Source: JABCZH01 sp963803775
Lineage (GTDB): Bacteria > Acidobacteriota > Terriglobia > Terriglobales > Acidobacteriaceae
DNA length: 64,000 nt
Direction of reading: 5' to 3'
Assembly (NCBI GenBank): GCA_963803775.1
Contig: CAWDNS010000002.1
Span: forward strand, 1 to 64,000
Position 1 is the stretch's first letter. Every line of letters starts with the position of its first letter. Below, one piece after another: positions 61,716 through 64,000 of the stretch. The notes below the pieces were generated by a model. The model was not told the origin of the DNA, searched no databases, and saw only the letters and a list, made by a program, of their open reading frames with translations. The position numbers and the translations under genes are program-made.

Positions 61716-62083
61716 TGCGTATCGAAACCATTACCCGCAAGGGCAAGGAATTCGCTGTGATTCCGGTGGAGAACCTGCAAAAGCTTATGGACGATGCGGA
61801 AATGCTTGCCGACGTGCGGGCCTACGATGCCGCCAAAGCGCGTCTTGCAGACGGCAATGACGAACTCATCCCATTGGAGATCACTGAGCGCAGACTGCGG
61901 GGAGAACCCGCGCTCCGCATCTGGCGTGAATATCGGCAGCTTACCCAGGAACAGTTGGCAAAGAAATCAAAAGTGTCGCGCGCGCTTATCGCGGCCATCG
62001 AGACCAGCCGCAAGTCCGGGTCCGTCAGCACCTGGAAGAAATTGGGCAAAACACTCGACGTTAGCTGGGATCAACTAGCCTAG
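61715..62083 (+). CDS. HTH antitoxin of the RelE-type pair
   Basis: This protein of 122 residues has an N-terminal domain (MRIETITRKGKEFAVIPVEN, LQKLMDDAEMLADVRAYDAA) and a C-terminal helix-turn-helix of the Xre type (LRIWREYRQLTQEQLAKKSK, VSRALIAAIETSRKSG). The ATG at 61715 overlaps the toxin stop, with ggga upstream (gggagaatat), so it is translationally coupled. It probably binds the two palindromes upstream. Confidence 0.85.
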   Translation: MRIETITRKGKEFAVIPVENLQKLMDDAEMLADVRAYDAAKARLADGNDELIPLEITERRLRGEPALRIWREYRQLTQEQLAKKSKVSRALIAAIETSRKSGSVSTWKKLGKTLDVSWDQLA

Positions 62084-62137
62084 CTTCATGCCAGCTGGAT
62101 GCCCCTTGTGTTAAGCTTTCCCGCGTGGGAGGCCGCC

Positions 62138-62839
62138 ATGAAGTCTACCCTTGCAGTGTTCTTTTTCCTCGGGTTTGTTAGTGTGTTGTCGCCCCGTGCC
62201 ACGGCCCAATCAGGACCGCCAGCACTCTGCAAGCCCTGTCTGTTCTACGGCGGAGACCTTGATCCGACGGGCCCCAACGCGGCAGACTTTCCAGATGAGA
62301 ACACCGTCCATTACGACAACGTCAAGACTTATGGCGCGGTGTCGATTCCGGGAAACCACGATGCGCTGATCGAAGGAATTTTATTTCAGATCGTACGTAA
62401 CGGTGTGAACGAACTGGATCCTGTCGAGACGCCCTGGGAGATTCGCACTGGCGTCAGCGAAGGCAGTGGTGGCACTCTTATCGCCTCCGGTCAAGGCATC
62501 GCCCACATCCAGGCGACGGGCCGATTTGGGAACGGCCCTGAGTATACGATCGCAGTGGAAGTAAGTCCCCCGGTTTCCGTGGGAGGGGCTGTAATTTGGT
62601 TTAACATTACGCCGCAGTGTGTGGAGAAGGGTCACAATTGCGGATCGGCCGAGTACTCCGTATCAAATACGACTCTTGAAACGAATAATTTTCGGGGAGC
62701 CCTCCAGCCAACCGGTCAGATGTATATCAATTCCGAGTCGGACTCTTACCCTTACACTTGGGAGAATTGGTGTAATTTCACAAACCCGGAGACTTGCGCA
62801 ACGCTATCGTTCGGTTTGATCGGTAAGATACTTCAGTAA
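62138..62839 (+). CDS. Secreted hypothetical protein
   Basis: The 233-residue protein from the ATG at 62138 has a gggagg site upstream and a signal peptide (AVFFFLGFVSVLSPRATAQ). It has several cysteine pairs (ALCKPCLFYGG, ITPQCVEKGHNCGSAEY, NWCNFTNPETCAT) and a beta-rich middle (YTIAVEVSPPVSVGGAVIWF). No family is recognised. It lies 54 bp after the antitoxin and may be an extracellular protein. Confidence 0.6.
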   Translation: MKSTLAVFFFLGFVSVLSPRATAQSGPPALCKPCLFYGGDLDPTGPNAADFPDENTVHYDNVKTYGAVSIPGNHDALIEGILFQIVRNGVNELDPVETPWEIRTGVSEGSGGTLIASGQGIAHIQATGRFGNGPEYTIAVEVSPPVSVGGAVIWFNITPQCVEKGHNCGSAEYSVSNTTLETNNFRGALQPTGQMYINSESDSYPYTWENWCNFTNPETCATLSFGLIGKILQ

Positions 62840-62897
62840 CCGCGAGAGGGTCATACGTCTTCTGCTCCCTAGATCAGGGCCCCCCACACATGTCGCG

Positions 62898-63875
62898 CTA
62901 ATTGTGAGCCGGCTTCCCTTCCGTTCCAAAGTACGCGTGGTTGACATCAGTAGTGAACGGCTGCTCAACCTGGTGCACCATCGCTTCGAGCCGCTGCCGC
63001 CGCAACGCCTTCGTGATCTCTAGCTTGACCGCCTCCAAAGGCTCGACTTCTTTCGACACCAGCTTGTAAATATAGTGGCCGGTTTCATCGCTGATTACCG
63101 GCGACACCTCGCCGGGGTTCAGACTGAACACTGAAAGGTGCCCCGGCGGCAATCCGTGCGACCGCATCTTCTCCATGCGAGGATTAGGCGCGGTATTCCC
63201 GCTCAACCCGGCCGCATCGTAAGCTTCCTTTTGCAGTTTGCTGAAATCCTCTCCCGCCGCGGCCCGGACGCGTAGAGCCTGCGCCAGCTTGCTCATGCCG
63301 TTTTCATCCAAAGTCTGTGGCTTTGCGCCTTTTGTGGCCGGTTTCGGCTGTGCCCGGTTTGGGATGACGATGCGCTCCACACTGAATTGTTCGAAGTCGT
63401 CCGCCTTCTGGTGGTAGTAATCTTCGATATCTTTTTCCGGAACTTGCCCCGCTTCTTCCTTGAGCTGTTGAATCAGTTCCTGCGACAGAATCTGCAACCG
63501 GGCAAATCTGAGTCTCACCTGGACATGCGGCTCTTTCTCCAAGCCGCGGCGCTCCGCTTCATGCGCCATAATCAAGGTTTGCGGATACGCAGTCATCAAT
63601 GCGCGCGTAGCTTGCGGGTCCTTTTCCACGCGCAGCATTTCAACCAGTTCCTCGAATTGGGCGCGGGTAACGACCGTCTGGCAGCTGGAATGAGTTGCGG
63701 AGTCGGCTGCTGGCTCGGCACATAGCCCTTTAATAGTGAAGACGGCAGCATCAGGTGCGACGTTGGCCGCAGCCCCGGCAGCTGGAACCTTGGGGGCAGC
63801 CGCAGGCGCCGCCGAGTTCATTTGTGCCCATGCCATTGCAGCGATCAACACACCAACCGGCAGGAATCCACGCAT
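62898..63875 (-). CDS. PpiC-type peptidyl-prolyl isomerase (SurA/PrsA-like foldase)
   Basis: The 325-residue protein starts at 63875 (aaggag upstream) with a signal peptide (GFLPVGVLIAAMAWAQ). It has a helical chaperone region (FEELVEMLRVEKDPQATRAL, EAERRGLEKEPHVQVRLRFA) and a parvulin-like region (YYHQKADDFEQFSVERIVIP, LRVRAAAGEDFSKLQKEAYD, MRSHGLPPGHLSVFSLNPGE, VSPVISDETGHYIYKLVSKE). Such foldases assist outer-membrane or secreted proteins in the periplasm, which fits the many exported proteins here. Confidence 0.85.
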   Translation of the reverse strand: MRGFLPVGVLIAAMAWAQMNSAAPAAAPKVPAAGAAANVAPDAAVFTIKGLCAEPAADSATHSSCQTVVTRAQFEELVEMLRVEKDPQATRALMTAYPQTLIMAHEAERRGLEKEPHVQVRLRFARLQILSQELIQQLKEEAGQVPEKDIEDYYHQKADDFEQFSVERIVIPNRAQPKPATKGAKPQTLDENGMSKLAQALRVRAAAGEDFSKLQKEAYDAAGLSGNTAPNPRMEKMRSHGLPPGHLSVFSLNPGEVSPVISDETGHYIYKLVSKEVEPLEAVKLEITKALRRQRLEAMVHQVEQPFTTDVNHAYFGTEGKPAHN

Positions 63876-64000
63876 CGATAGCTCCTTAAGATCGAGAGAT
63901 CCAGTGGGGGGATTTATCAAGAAATCCTAGCACACGACTTGTTCGCTGAGATGCGGCTCCTTGCATCTTGACAGCTTTCTGGAGGCGGGTCACAATCGTG

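Noticed and set aside
1..64000. CRISPR arrays, prophage modules, transposases
   Set aside because: No regularly spaced identical repeats, no phage structural genes and no transposase motif were found in either strand.

Overview
The window looks like a chromosomal segment of an Acidobacteriota (Terriglobia-like) bacterium. This is judged from gene content only: many large secreted proteins, a seven-unit GloVer-repeat protein, coproheme decarboxylase, pqqCDE, a NusG/UpxY paralogue, and short dispersed CACAGAGG-type repeats. No rRNA or complete tRNA gene was seen, so the assignment is an inference.

Layout. Positions 1-4232 hold the end of an integrated conjugative element: virB2/virB3/virB4-like genes on the minus strand, a SRAP (YedK) gene, and a 24-bp copy of a tmRNA/tRNA 3' end at 4209-4232 that probably marks the insertion boundary. 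Positions 4.2-12.4 kb carry secreted and regulatory genes: two paralogous small secreted proteins, a receiver domain lacking its phospho-acceptor Asp, a DUF3300 protein with a 96-bp proline-rich tandem repeat, and a receiver-PP2C phosphatase. Positions 12.6-19.8 kb hold chdC/hemQ, an AhpD-like gene, a 3.7-kb block with two secreted-protein genes flanked by imperfect 88-bp direct repeats, an alkyltransferase-like gene, a YeiH exporter and a STAS protein. Positions 19.8-22.6 kb are the dnaX-ybaB-recR unit, followed by a CHAD-HD fusion and a large repeat/PilZ protein.

The minus-strand block 39.4-27.0 kb is respiratory: nuoA, a zinc-ribbon/PH membrane protein, nuoCDHJKLMN, then atpZ-atpI-atpB-atpE. 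nuoB, nuoE, nuoF, nuoG and nuoI and the remaining ATP synthase genes are not in the window. lysS follows on the plus strand. From about 31.5 to 41 kb nearly every gene is broken by single-base indels, although conserved protein sequence continues in the other frames. This is best read as local sequence or assembly error, not as gene death.

Positions 41.5-48.8 kb hold pqqCDE, a TadG-like protein, a NusG-family factor and a beta-ketoacyl-ACP synthase with a (Gly-Asn)n N-terminus. From 48.8 kb to the end come large secreted proteins (a beta-helix lipoprotein, an HP-repeat protein, a tandem pair of about 600-residue exoproteins), a GNAT enzyme, galE, a RelE-type toxin-antitoxin pair with two palindromic operators, and a PpiC-type foldase.

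No CRISPR array, transposase or phage module was found. The best candidates for follow-up are the att boundary of the conjugative element, the duplicated junction around the 3.7-kb insert, the phospho-acceptor-less receiver, the split nuo cluster with its extra zinc-ribbon/PH gene, and the operator architecture of the toxin-antitoxin pair.
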